Shown here: positions 36,265 through 45,893 of the stretch, piece by piece
Layout of the letters: each line of letters opens with the position of its first letter
Position numbering within the stretch: the stretch's first letter is position 1
NCBI GenBank assembly: GCA_963793465.1
Contig: CAWCAJ010000004.1
Span: forward strand, 1-64,000
Origin: CAJQPP01 sp963793465
Lineage (GTDB): Bacteria; Planctomycetota; Planctomycetia; Pirellulales; Pirellulaceae
DNA length: 64,000 bases
Direction of reading: 5' to 3'
Notes under the pieces: generated by a model
What the model was told of the DNA's origin: nothing
The model's input: only the letters and a program-made list of their open reading frames with translations
The model's database searches: none
Program-made: the position numbers and the translations under genes

Positions 36265-38315
36265 TGGCAGATTCGGCATGGCGAAAAAACCTGCGCGATA
36301 CTATTTTGTTGGATCCACTGATCACCCTGCATGGGAATGTAAAGGACCTTTTTTTTCTCGACGATGCGAAACGTCAATTTCTTCCCGCCAGTCTATCTCA
36401 GTCCCGCTACGCTCCGTTCCCAACTTGGCTGGCTTTGGAGTTGATTGAGATGCAATTCCCCGTCGTTTCCATTTTCGATTCGGTGGACGGAGCTGTCTTT
36501 CCAACTCAGCAAATGGCTAATCGATTTCGCGAACTCGCAACTCGAACCCGCAGTTCCCCTGCTGCTGACGTCGATAGTCCCTCCGCACCTTCGAATCAAG
36601 GTCCTCAGTTGCCAAGAAGTGATCCGGCCCCGCAAACACCGGCACAGACCAGTCCGTGGATGGTCAAGCTGGACACGCAACAGACACCCGAAGACTTCTT
36701 CAGGACGTTGTACGCCAGCGTCTTCAAGCAATCCGAGACGCCCGTGGCCGTGATCTGCCAGTTTACAGATCGTTACCTGAGCTTCTCCGATCGCCAGAAC
36801 GATGACGAAAAGCGTCTTTCCATCTTGATCCAGAAAGCAGCGATGGAGATCGCCTGCAATCGACAAACGAACCCAATCCAATCGAGAATCTTCCTGTTGT
36901 TCGATTTGGAAGGTGCAATACCTCAGGAAATCAGCGTTCAGGCTCCATTTTCAAGGACGCTGCGTATTCCCAATCCATCATTGGAGGACCGAGAACATTT
37001 TTTCAGGAACAACTTTGATCAGTTTTATCACGGTTCAAGTGATCCAATCCTGCCGGAGTCCCATGCGCAAGACCTGCGTGACCTGGCAAATCTGTCCGAT
37101 GGCCTGAATACACAGGATCTGTTGAGCCTGATTGCGTTGAGCAACGAAGAAACACTGGGATTGGCAGGCGATGAATTCAAATCCTTGCTGGATCGTTTCA
37201 AGTTTGGAACTCGTCACAACGCCTGGAAGAAGATCAAGGACGAAACCCTGCGGAATGCGAAGCAAAGCCTTCAGGCGAGAGTCAAGGGCCAGGATCAGGT
37301 GATTGACCAGGTTGTCCCGACTTTGATTCGCGCAAAACTGGGACTGACAGAGCTCAGTAATAAACGCTACTCCACGAAACCCCGGGGCATCTTCTTTTTC
37401 GTCGGCCCCACGGGTGTCGGCAAGACCGAGCTGTCCAAAGCGATCGCAGAGTTGATCTTTGGCGACGAGCGTGCGCTTACGCGATTTGATATGAGCGAAT
37501 ACTCTGAAGAACACCAGCAAGCCCGATTGATCGGTGCCCCGCCAGGCTATGTCGGCTTTGACCAGGGCGGCCAGTTACCAAACGCGATTATGGAAAGACC
37601 CTTTAGCGTCGTATTGTTCGATGAGATCGAGAAAATGCACGGTCGGATCCTGGACAAGTTCCTGCAAATCCTGGACGAAGGTCGGCTAACAGATGGGATG
37701 GGTCGAACCGTGTATTTCTCAGAAGCCATTATCGTATTCACGTCCAATCTCGGCACAGCCCCAAAACGCCAAAGCCCAATGCAATCGGGTGGGGTGGAAT
37801 TGCAACTGAACGTGGCAAACGCTACATCGACGCAAGACGTATACACACGATTGGCGGAAAGACCTTACAGTGAGCTGTGCAGGCACTTTCGGGGTGAGGT
37901 GAAGGACTTTTTCGTGAATCAACTTGGCCGCCCCGAGATCTTGAATCGGATTGGGGAGGAGAACATCCTGGTCTTTGACTTCCTAAAGAACGAAACCGTG
38001 AAAGACGCCATCATTGAGAAACAGGTAGAGGATCTTTCACGATACCTGGCCGAGAAGTTTCAAATTGCTGTCAATCTTACGCCTACCTTTCGAAAGGTAT
38101 TGCTCGTTCACCCCAGCGGCTTTGAACGCAATGGCGCTCGTGGCGTCAGAAACCTTTTGAGTCACCTGGTCTTAAATCACATTGCCATGGAAGTCTTCGA
38201 AGAACCTGCCGCCAGGAAAGGAAAAACATTTATTGTCGATTACGCAGACAAATCCACTGCGATCGGTGAAGGATTTGAATTCGATTCAGCAAAAGTGAAA
38301 CATCGCTGGGGTTAA
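36264..38315 (+). CDS. ClpB/ClpA-like AAA+ ATPase
   Basis: This 683-aa protein has a divergent N-terminal half (1-320). It resembles an AAA+ module without a clear P-loop: FLLFDLEGAIPQEISVQAPF, then a Pro/Ser-rich linker at 95-130. The second half is a canonical HSP100-type AAA_2 module: Walker A GPTGVGKTELSKAIAELIFG (about 378), TRFDMSEYSEEHQ, GAPPGYVGFDQGGQL (the pore loop), Walker B VVLFDEIEKMH, LTDGMGRTV, FTSNLGT, and the ClpB C-domain RPEILNRI. It lacks the Clp N-domain and middle domain. ATP-driven remodelling of cassette proteins or targets is likely. Start and stop are tightly packed with neighbours. Confidence 0.85.
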   Translation: MADSAWRKNLRDTILLDPLITLHGNVKDLFFLDDAKRQFLPASLSQSRYAPFPTWLALELIEMQFPVVSIFDSVDGAVFPTQQMANRFRELATRTRSSPAADVDSPSAPSNQGPQLPRSDPAPQTPAQTSPWMVKLDTQQTPEDFFRTLYASVFKQSETPVAVICQFTDRYLSFSDRQNDDEKRLSILIQKAAMEIACNRQTNPIQSRIFLLFDLEGAIPQEISVQAPFSRTLRIPNPSLEDREHFFRNNFDQFYHGSSDPILPESHAQDLRDLANLSDGLNTQDLLSLIALSNEETLGLAGDEFKSLLDRFKFGTRHNAWKKIKDETLRNAKQSLQARVKGQDQVIDQVVPTLIRAKLGLTELSNKRYSTKPRGIFFFVGPTGVGKTELSKAIAELIFGDERALTRFDMSEYSEEHQQARLIGAPPGYVGFDQGGQLPNAIMERPFSVVLFDEIEKMHGRILDKFLQILDEGRLTDGMGRTVYFSEAIIVFTSNLGTAPKRQSPMQSGGVELQLNVANATSTQDVYTRLAERPYSELCRHFRGEVKDFFVNQLGRPEILNRIGEENILVFDFLKNETVKDAIIEKQVEDLSRYLAEKFQIAVNLTPTFRKVLLVHPSGFERNGARGVRNLLSHLVLNHIAMEVFEEPAARKGKTFIVDYADKSTAIGEGFEFDSAKVKHRWG

Positions 38316-38316
38316 C

Positions 38317-39000
38317 ATGCAATTCGATTCAACGTTTATGCCAATTGATCCCCTAAAACCCGATCTCCTGGCGGATCGTGTGCGAGTCGCACGTTCACAG
38401 GAAGCCTCTTTTGTCGCAGGCCCCGGCAAGCGGTACGTGATCTGGGTTGCTGGCTGCTTACGTAGATGCCCAGGTTGCTTTCAGCCACACTTTTTCGATT
38501 TTGCAGCTGGAGAACCAACATCCGCGGAGGCTTTAGCGGAAGAGGTTCTAAGCATTCCAGATTTGGACGGTGTCTCAATCAGTGGCGGTGAGCCGTTTGA
38601 GCAAAGCGAAGCACTCGCGAAGTTTTGCCAGTTGATCAAAGATCAATCCGACCTGACGGTTCTGGCCTACTCTGGATATCGGCTAGATTCACTGCAGGCC
38701 AACGCCAAATTCTCTGCGCTGCTGCAATATGTAGATATCCTGATCGACGGTGAATTCCGCCAGGAGCAAGCGGGACCTTACTTGTGGCGGGGATCAGCCA
38801 ATCAACGAGTTCTTTCCAGAGATTCATCGGGCCAATGGATACCCTTCCTACCGAAGAAAGGAGATGGGTCGCCGGACTTACAGGTATCCGTGACTGACAA
38901 CCAGATAACGATCACAGGGTTCCCTGACGAGCAGTTTCAAAAAGCATTTATGGAACAACTTTCCCTACGCGGAATCCAGTTAGGTCGAAGCAAACCGTGA
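38317..39000 (+). CDS. Radical SAM activase, NrdG-like
   Basis: This 227-aa protein begins 1 bp after the ClpB-like stop. The iron-sulphur motif CLRRCPGC (CxxxCxxC) sits at about residue 47 after YVIWVAGC, followed by ISGGEPFEQ (the GGEP SAM-binding motif), then TVLAYSGYRL and VDILIDGEF. This is the signature of anaerobic ribonucleotide-reductase activating enzymes (NrdG). No nrdD is near. In conflict cassettes such proteins accompany vWA and AAA+ genes and probably modify a cassette protein (inference). Its stop overlaps the next start (GTGA). Confidence 0.83.
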   Translation: MQFDSTFMPIDPLKPDLLADRVRVARSQEASFVAGPGKRYVIWVAGCLRRCPGCFQPHFFDFAAGEPTSAEALAEEVLSIPDLDGVSISGGEPFEQSEALAKFCQLIKDQSDLTVLAYSGYRLDSLQANAKFSALLQYVDILIDGEFRQEQAGPYLWRGSANQRVLSRDSSGQWIPFLPKKGDGSPDLQVSVTDNQITITGFPDEQFQKAFMEQLSLRGIQLGRSKP

Positions 39001-40393
39001 GTTCGAATCCAAATATTGAATCCGAGTTTCAACTCCGCGTCGGGCCGGTCGACGTACCTGGCCGACCGCAGGCGTACTTGGCCCAAGTTTCTTTAGTGCT
39101 TCCCGAGCCACCTGCTATTTCGATAGTTCTTGATTTTTCAGATTCCTGCAGCGGATTCGACAAACAGGTCAGATGCCTTCAGAAATTGATGAATCCGTAT
39201 CCCAGATCTTGGCCAGTAAGGTTTTACTCGCGCTCAGCTCAGCCAACTTGCTCCTTTTTACTCCTTTGTCTGAATTTCTGGACGGATCAATCGATTTCTC
39301 TTCAATACGCGAATCTCTCATTGAAACTGCTGTTCGTTCCGGCAGCTTTGTACGACCCTGCATTGAAGCTGCGCTGTTCGATCCGGACTCGCATACGGGT
39401 CGGAATCTAATAATTGTATTGGGCGACTGCAACGTATCCGACTTTGGCGAGGTGCCCGTTGGCAAAAACACGACCGTACTCGGAGTAACCGCGAACGAAG
39501 AAAGACCAGGACTTTGGAAGAGGGTTTTACCTGCCTCTGCGGTCTGCAGTATTCGTGGCCGTGATTTGGGAAATCACTTGCGTCAAATCCTTGGCAATCG
39601 TGAAGGAAGTGCGCAGGTAAGGCTTAACGGTCCGCTGGAATCCGCTGGACAGGTCTTCAGGTTTGACTCTTCCGGATCACTGCAAAAATGGTCAAACAGC
39701 ATTCCGATTGAAATGGACTTTCTCGAATCCGATTTGCTGATTCTCCTCGATATATCCCAGCTGGAGTTGGCTCGCCTAACCCTGGAAATCGAAATGGCAA
39801 TGCCGAGTCACAATGTCCGAATTCCTTTGCGGGATCAAGGAGACACTTTTGCCGACGACGTTGCTGATGATGCTCGACGATTGTTGTCCGTTCCGGGCAG
39901 GCCAAATAACGTGGAAGTGATCGCAGATTCCATCGACAACGGGGACCTGCTAAAGTCGCTTGTCTCCCATTATCACAAAGCCAATTCGCTGGCCAGGAAT
40001 CAAGATCCCTGGTTTGACATCGACGGTTTGCTCGTGTTCTCCGAGTACCTTTGTGATCGCGGCATCGACAAAATCGCGGGTACCGGCAGATTTGACGCAT
40101 GTGCTTGCCTTGCGGCAATGGACATTGTGACTGGTGAAATCAACAGACTGATTTTAATCGGCATGCGAAAATCAATGCATCCTGCGATTCCTTTAACCTT
40201 CGAAACGAAATTGCGAATAACCCTCCCGCGATCATTCAGTATTCACTTCGCCCCTGAACTACAACGCTGGATCGTTGAGTACGTGGACGGGGAGCAATAT
40301 GAGCTAGACATGTACAACAGCGAGTTGATCGATCTTGGATCGACGAGCGATACCGTTTGGTCGATGATTTCTTCCGGTGAATTAGCTGACTAA
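38997..40393 (+). CDS. vWA-like protein, one frameshift
   Basis: A GTG at 38997 overlaps the upstream stop. The first 55 residues reach a strand PAISIVLDFSDSCSG that carries the DxSxS MIDAS motif of von Willebrand A domains. After about 39170 this frame stops making sense. The next frame (from 39173) continues with IDESVSQILASKVLLALSSA, FSSIRESLIETAVRSG and LIIVLGDCNVSD, as expected for the rest of a vWA fold, then a long C-terminal region to 40393. I read one gene of about 465 aa with an indel near 39170. A separate shorter protein from the ATG at 39173 is possible. Confidence 0.62.
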
Positions 40394-40619
40394 CTACTTG
40401 AAAAAATGCACATGGGCACTTCGGAATTCCAGTTTGTTCGAACCCGGCTTGGATTGCGGACGCCGCATCCCACCATTCAAATCCTTGTCATGGGCAACTG
40501 GCTTATTGGTCGAAACATCTTTGCTGGAAATGAGTAGCGTGTTTTTGCAAAATGAACAAATCAAACAAATGGCACTCGTGATACAAACCTTCATTTGTGA
40601 AACTCCGTAAGGAATGCTC

Positions 40620-41595
40620 ATGTTGAACCTGAATTGTCAGGGGTGTGGCACCACAATTTCGTCTGAACACAGCAACCCTGGAGAGCATATCCGTTGCCCT
40701 TTATGCAACTGCGTAAATGATGTGCCAACGACAGCGGCGACCATTGATGAGCCAGGTCATTTGGATGCACGTCGACTTTCCAGATCCACGTACCAGGTAC
40801 GCTGTCCGCAATGTCATGGCACCACCAATTTCCGGGCTTCTTCCCTGGGCGGAAGCACAAGGTGTCGGAATTGCAGTTTCCGAATCTTGCTACCCAGCAA
40901 CCTGCGATTGCCAGTACCTTTGCCCGACGACGTTCCATCAGATTCGGAAAAACCGGGCAGCTCCGGATGCGGCTGCATCGCACTCACACTCATCATGGCG
41001 CTGGCAGCCGTTGTGTTTTGGATGGCACCCAGCATGCCTGGCTGCCAAACACAGGAAAAGCTGCCAGCCGACTACGGTCAACCTCTCAAGCCATTTGGGA
41101 TTATTTCAAAACACAAAAACCGCCCCAACAAGGGTGCCAAGAAACCCCATACCGACAAAAAGAAACAAAACCCAGCAACCAAAGGCGATTTCCCAAATAC
41201 GCGACACTTGACGCCGCCCGATTCACTATCCAACGTCATCGACCCACCAGCGACAAACCCTGGTGAGTCCGAGCAAGCCCGACCGCCAGGTGCTTTATCC
41301 GGCCCAGGAAAGGACACAGACAAGGAAACACCAAAGGATGAGCCGATAGAGGCTGACTCACGAACCGAAAGCAGCCAATCACCAGAGCTTGAAGACGCAG
41401 CAAAACGAAAGAGCGAGTTTCGTCGTTGGACTTCGACTGTTGGATCAACGCTCTGGGCCAGGTTGGTGAGCGTGCAACTTGATCATGTCAAGCTGGAAAA
41501 GGAAAATGGATCGATCATCGATGTGGAATTGAACAAGCTAAGCGCATTCGGATCAGGAATATGTCGCGCGTGTGAAAAAAACAAAGAAGCGATAG
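40620..41595 (+). CDS. Double zinc-ribbon membrane protein with SHD1 domain (frameshift near the end)
   Basis: The ATG at 40620 has AAGGA 6 bp upstream. Two zinc ribbons come first (CQGCGTTI..CPLCNCV; CPQCHGTT..CRNCSF), then one membrane segment (GCGCIALTLIMALAAVVFWM). A long Pro/Lys/Glu-rich linker follows, then an SLA1-homology domain: RRWTSTVGSTLWARLVSVQL, VKLEKENGSIIDVELNKLS. In the read frame the end is FGSGICRACEK, which is wrong for SHD1. The +1 frame from 41548 gives SDQEYVARVKKTKKR and a stop at 41593-41595, the normal SHD1 ending, so one extra base lies near 41547. Function unknown; the layout is widespread in planctomycetes. Confidence 0.75.
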
Positions 41596-41838
41596 TCTGC
41601 ATGCCCGTGAGTTCATCGTAAGTGCTTTCAGGCTCAATCGGCTACCTGCTTTGGTAAACCCCCAGTCTGTCAACTTTGCATAGTCTTGGGTCGTATTGCA
41701 TTCCCGCTTGGCAAACCGCAGGTGCTTACAAATGCATGATGCGATCCGCCGACGAGTTCCAAGCTTCCCAAGCCAAGCTGCGAGACTTAAGTAAGAGTAT
41801 TTTGAGACTTGTTTTGTTATCCAAATGCAACCGAACCC

Positions 41839-42622
41839 ATGAACCAACGCGACCAAGTCATCGATTTGTTGAAACAGACAAGCGACCTCAAATTACTGCA
41901 GGGAGATCCCGGAAAAGTACTCGACGTGGCGCAGGATGCCTTTAATTTGTCGCAAGGCTCGAGGGAACCGTGGCCTCAAATAGCCGCCTATCGATTGGCG
42001 CAACTGAAGTTCCGTCAGCCCGAAAAGTCCGTCGACATGCTGAAAGAGATCGCCGAGCTCTTTGAACTTGCTTCCGAGGGTCAGACCAGAAGCTACGGGC
42101 CCTTGCCGCGAATTTACCAGTTGGCGGTGCTGCATCAGCTGAAAACCAATGACCCCGACAGTCGGGATGCCTACGACCAGCGGATCAATGAAGTATTTCG
42201 CCGAGCAGCCAAAGTGATGCGAATCCCCAGCCTGGTCGATGAGAAGGCCGGAAAAATGCGGACTGCAAGGCGATTCCTTCAACATGCTGGAGCTTGCTTC
42301 GTTCTTTCTGGATTTACCCTATGACAAGCTGCGTGGCCTTGCTGACGAAACGCCAAGTCGATTCGACTTCTCCGGGTCGTGGCAATTAGTAAGCAATGAT
42401 GATTCGCTTACACCCATTCGGTACACCAAACCATTCGCGGAAGCGGAACTGGAAAGCCTGTTGCGGGAAAACCCAAATGCGATTGGATTTCGATTGGACG
42501 ATTCCTGCGTGGATGGAGAATGGACGATCGGCTGCTCCGGGGAATGGCTAAGTGGTAATGGCGACCAAATTTGCATGCTTGCAAATCTGCTGTTGCACCC
42601 TGGGCTGAAAAAGGAAATTTAG
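41839..42622 (+). CDS. TPR-like hypothetical protein, probable frameshift
   Basis: From the ATG at 41839 the frame encodes paired helices resembling tetratricopeptide repeats: QVIDLLKQTSDLKLLQGD, GKVLDVAQDAFNLSQG, IAAYRLAQLKFRQPEKSVDM, LPRIYQLAVLHQL. After about 42240 it degrades. The +1 frame takes over (CGLQGDSFNMLELASFFLDL, then SGSWQLVSNDD and WTIGCSGEWLS) and runs to 42622. One gene of about 260 aa with an indel between 42235 and 42290 fits best. No named family. It follows the SHD1 protein by about 240 bp. Confidence 0.5.
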
Positions 42623-42749
42623 TTCGTTGTATCTCTCAAGATGCAAGAAGTGACGACAACTATCGCCAGATCAAGAGACGCCTAAGAACAAAAGGTGAGG
42701 GAGCTCGTCGGTGACAAGACCCTGGAGGTCATTACGAGTGAAAACCGGG

Positions 42750-42801
42750 TGGATGTGCCTTTCCCCATCTTTGGCATCGCCAACCGCAAGTGCCTGAAAC
42801 G
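42750..42801. repeat. Dispersed 55-bp repeat, copy 1
   Basis: About 85-90 percent identical by eye to 43279-43337. The shared core is CCCCATCTTTGGCATCGCCA followed by ACCGCAAGTGCCTGAAACG. Both copies are intergenic and flank the small zinc-ribbon gene. Confidence 0.65.
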
Positions 42802-42949
42802 CCGTTGAAAACAACTCGGGATGCGTCACGACCCAATACTCCCCTTGCGAAAACAAGCCCATTTTGAATCGTAGTCGTTCCAAATTGCCCGGGTGTGAGT
42901 ACGATGGGGACGCCGAGGCTGCCGCGCGACCCAATAACCGTGATTTACC

Positions 42950-43171
42950 ATGGACCCGATCAGTTACTTTTTTATGGAAGAGTTCATCTTCCCGGAAGCG
43001 GGTGGCGTTACCGGTACCGGTCTTGTGCCCTGCCCTCACTGCGGTACGGAGTTCGAACTAGAAGTGGATGCAGGAAACAACGCTGATTTATATCGTTGCA
43101 GCCGCTGTGACGACGTGTTTAGCGTGAATTGGCCTGAGGGAACGGTCACGCGATTTGTTGATGGTGATTAA
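42950..43171 (+). CDS. Small zinc-ribbon protein
   Basis: This 73-aa protein, possibly starting at the ATG at 42974, has CPHCGTEFELEVDAG...CSRCDDVFSVNWPEG, two CxxC knuckles of a zinc ribbon. It resembles CPXCG-type cysteine-rich proteins of unknown function. It lies between the two copies of the 55-bp repeat. The preceding 300 bases show no clear gene. Confidence 0.6.
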   Translation: MDPISYFFMEEFIFPEAGGVTGTGLVPCPHCGTEFELEVDAGNNADLYRCSRCDDVFSVNWPEGTVTRFVDGD

Positions 43172-43278
43172 TTTGGCGGAAATGACCAGCCATGGACGAC
43201 CACGCAAATTTTCCACTGAACAGCTGACAGCTCACATCGGAAAGCGTCTGTCTTAATCACCAAAGCTCAGTCCCCGCA

Positions 43279-43337
43279 TGGAGGTGCCCTTCCCCATTTT
43301 TGGCATCGCCAACCACAAGTGCCTGAAACGTGGCTAA
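43279..43337. repeat. Dispersed 55-bp repeat, copy 2
   Basis: Partner of 42750-42801, same orientation. No open frame is conserved between the copies, so it looks like a non-coding dispersed element. Confidence 0.65.
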
Positions 43338-43388
43338 AAAGGCCGCAAAAACCAGGGTTTCAAGTTGTCACGGTCTTGTCACGCCCTT

Positions 43389-43437
43389 TCTCCGAAACTG
43401 AGGTGAGTCGATTTTACCAATCACCCTTTTTCGGAGA
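43389..43437 (+). promoter_or_regulatory. Leader hairpin that masks the ribosome-binding site
   Basis: TCTCCGAAA (43389-43397) pairs perfectly with TTTCGGAGA (43429-43437). Inside this stem GGTGA (43402-43406) pairs with TCACC (43421-43425). The 3' arm contains GGAG, the only ribosome-binding site for the ATG at 43443. A folded leader would hide it. Confidence 0.5.
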
Positions 43438-43442
43438 CTTCC

Positions 43443-44528
43443 ATGAAAAACACTCATTTCGACACCTATTTCGCTTACGGCTCTAACCTCAACCTGAACG
43501 ACTGGCATCGCGGGTGTGACGAGAGGGGCTTTGATCGCGGGCTGCTACGACCCCTCGGCAAGGCCTACCTACCTGACAGGGAATTGAGCTTCTCGCACAA
43601 CTCTTCCTCAAGGCGGGGCGGCGCCCTGAACGTGTTGCCCAGTATCGGCAATGCGGTCGAGGGAATGCTGTATGAAGTGACGAGCGAGGTCGGTTGGGCG
43701 GCTCTGGACGCAAAGGAAGGTGCCCCCCACGTTTATCAGAAAACTCCCATTGTGGTACTGGACACCCAACGCGGTCTACGGGAATCGCATACCTATATCT
43801 TGCGGGAGGAACTCCTCCATGATTTCGTGGAACCCGCCCCAGGCTATGTGGACACCGTCATGCAGGGCATGAATGGGTTCGATACAGGCCGCCGGCAACT
43901 GCAAGCAGCAGCGGAGGGCAAACAGGTACCCCTGCTGACCAATGCCCTGTTTGCCTACGGAACCCTGATGCGAGGTGAATCGCGGTTTGAGAGCCTGAAG
44001 GAGTATCAAATCGAGTGCGCTTTGCTATCTGCGGTGTTCGGTCGGCTTGTCAACCTGGGCTCGTTCCCCGGCATGCTGCCCTGCGAAGACCGCAATTCGA
44101 TGGTGTTCGGCGATTTCATCAAGCTGGGCGATTTTCGATCGGGCATCGGGCGAATTGACGCAATCGAGGGATTTCGCGGCTACGGCCAAAGCGGCTCCCT
44201 GTATTCGCGGCGACTTTCCGTCGTCGATATGGGAGATGGCCGTAGGCGTTTGGCCTGGACTTACATCTACCAGGGCTATGACGGCGACGCCATTCCCTCC
44301 GGCTGTTGGCGGCAACATCATGGCCGGGCGGTCAGCACGCTTGCCCGCATTGTGCATGACCATCTGGAGAACTCCGATCGCAACGTATTCCAGAGGCTGG
44401 GAAACCGACTGATCTGGGATTCGTTCAACCTGCGTTCAATGGCTGACCTAAAATCTGCGATTGCCAGCGAAGATCTTTCTGAGCGGATTCTGGCACAAGC
44501 TTCGGGCAACTGGACGGCATTCTGCTAG
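43443..44528 (+). CDS. Two-domain gamma-glutamylcyclotransferase-like protein
   Basis: This 361-aa protein has two related domains. Residues 8-125 have FAYGSNLNLNDWHRGCDERG, EGMLYEVTSE and ALDAKEGAPHVYQK, as in GGCT with the catalytic Glu in the DAKEG loop. Residues 168-290 have LFAYGTLMRGESRFESLKEY, GRLVNLGSFPG and IDAIEGFRGYG, the AIG2-like GGCT-related fold with its own Glu. GGCTs cyclise gamma-glutamyl groups to 5-oxoproline in glutathione or similar thiol turnover. A tandem fusion is unusual. The start follows a masked ribosome-binding site, and an intrinsic terminator follows the stop. Confidence 0.82.
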   Translation: MKNTHFDTYFAYGSNLNLNDWHRGCDERGFDRGLLRPLGKAYLPDRELSFSHNSSSRRGGALNVLPSIGNAVEGMLYEVTSEVGWAALDAKEGAPHVYQKTPIVVLDTQRGLRESHTYILREELLHDFVEPAPGYVDTVMQGMNGFDTGRRQLQAAAEGKQVPLLTNALFAYGTLMRGESRFESLKEYQIECALLSAVFGRLVNLGSFPGMLPCEDRNSMVFGDFIKLGDFRSGIGRIDAIEGFRGYGQSGSLYSRRLSVVDMGDGRRRLAWTYIYQGYDGDAIPSGCWRQHHGRAVSTLARIVHDHLENSDRNVFQRLGNRLIWDSFNLRSMADLKSAIASEDLSERILAQASGNWTAFC

Positions 44529-44546
44529 ATGAATGCGACCGGAACA

Positions 44547-44571
44547 GGGCGTCGCCTTAGACGCCCTTTTT
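44547..44571 (+). terminator. Intrinsic terminator after the cyclotransferase gene
   Basis: GGGCGTC (44547-44553), loop GCCTTA, GACGCCC (44560-44566), then TTTTT. Perfect 7-bp GC-rich stem followed by a T-run, 18 bp after the stop codon. Confidence 0.88.
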
Positions 44572-45116
44572 CAATTTTTAACAACATCTGCTGCGCTCGT
44601 TCCGGCCTTGCGAATTCCCAGTGCGGCAAGGTTGTCCTCCGTTAGCGTTGTGGGCTCCGGCAGCCTTTGAAGCGATTTTTCTCCTGCTCCCGCGCCTCTT
44701 ATAGAGCCGCTGCCAGAATCTGCAAACGAGCGACATGCTGCGAGCTCGGAAGCCTGACGGACGATGCCTGCCAATCGGATTGGGCAGTTCTCGCGAGTAG
44801 AAAGTTGCAAATGGCCAAAGGTCCGCTAAATCTCGCAACGCTGGACCATCCGAAACAGAATGTCCGGTTCGAGTGGCCGGAGTTGCAAAATTGCTGGCGA
44901 CCCCTGGGAAGCCACATCGGCTTCGCTGAACCACGTTCTCCTAAGTGGATTAAGCGACAAGGATTCTCTCCCACAATGGGTGACAGTGGACGCTCAAGCC
45001 ACAGTGGAAGAGGTTGGTATTTAAGGGGTGGGAGATAGTTCCACTGGGGGATTAGCATCCCGTATTGCCCGTAGGTATTATGGAGGCCCCGAAACGACCT
45101 GCCTGGAGAGAATTCA
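44572..45116. other. Intergenic stretch, no gene seen
   Basis: About 540 bases with only short non-protein-like frames. It probably contains the promoter of the PEP-CTERM gene, but no site is clear. Confidence 0.45.
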
Positions 45117-45818
45117 ATGACACTTGCTCGCCTGATTTCCGCGTTCTTCACCGTTGTGGCATTACTGTCAGCAGTACCGGCCAATGCTGATTTGCTTGTA
45201 TCCGGGGACGACTACTTTGCTGCACCGTACGTAGATGGTCTTTTCGGCTTTGAAAATTTGGTCGGAAATGAAGGGACGTTGTATCAATACAGCAATGGTG
45301 CGACCCAGTTACTGGGAAACAATATACTCGGGAATCCGGGAGATTATTTTACGGCGATTGTGGAAGAAACGGTGCTTGCTCCCGGTCAGTATCAGATTCA
45401 AGCCACTATGTCAGCCTTTGATGTTAACGATTTGCCTACGATCTGGCTCCCCGAAGGCGTCGCCAATCCATCCGCGTATATCTCCTTCAGTCCGTCATTC
45501 GGTTTTAGTTTCAGTACAACTCCTTCCGCCGTAAACGGGATACTTCTCAGCAATCCGAATGTCGTCATCTCAGATTCGGTCACACAAATCATCAGAACGG
45601 ACGGCAGCGTAAGTGGTACAACAGATCTTTCATTCTTTATTCAAGTCATTAATGGCGAGTTGGCTATGGCCGCGGGAATCATAGTCCCCGACCTGGTCGG
45701 TAATGACATTCACTCGGTTCGATACACGTTTAACCTGTCGGTGGTTCCGGAGCCGGCGTCCGGCTTAGTCATGGTTGCCGGCAGCCTTGCAGTTGCTCTG
45801 AGGCGTAGGCGTGCTTAA
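45117..45818 (+). CDS. PEP-CTERM surface protein
   Basis: This 233-aa secreted protein has a signal peptide (LARLISAFFTVVALLSAVPANA, cleavage near ANA-DLL) and a beta-rich body. The C-terminal sorting signal is VVPEPASGLVMVAGSLAVAL followed by RRRRA: the PEP motif, membrane helix and Arg cluster recognised by exosortase. It is preceded by GGAGAG at about 6 bp. Body function unknown; such proteins are exported to the cell surface or matrix. Confidence 0.9.
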   Translation: MTLARLISAFFTVVALLSAVPANADLLVSGDDYFAAPYVDGLFGFENLVGNEGTLYQYSNGATQLLGNNILGNPGDYFTAIVEETVLAPGQYQIQATMSAFDVNDLPTIWLPEGVANPSAYISFSPSFGFSFSTTPSAVNGILLSNPNVVISDSVTQIIRTDGSVSGTTDLSFFIQVINGELAMAAGIIVPDLVGNDIHSVRYTFNLSVVPEPASGLVMVAGSLAVALRRRRA

Positions 45819-45893
45819 GGTTTGCGCGGAGGCAGATTGGCAGGTGGTGTTCCGGCATATCGGCATTGCAAAGGCAAAATAGACAAGGCTGGA

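Noticed and set aside
40398..40610. 70-codon frame between the vWA and SHD1 genes
   Set aside because: TTG start without a ribosome-binding site and no recognisable motifs; too weak to call.
42671..43039. Minus-strand frame with WVVTHPELF and HIHPVFTRND
   Set aside because: Partly protein-like, but it overlaps the dispersed repeat and the zinc-ribbon gene and has no start; possible remnant, not supported as a gene.
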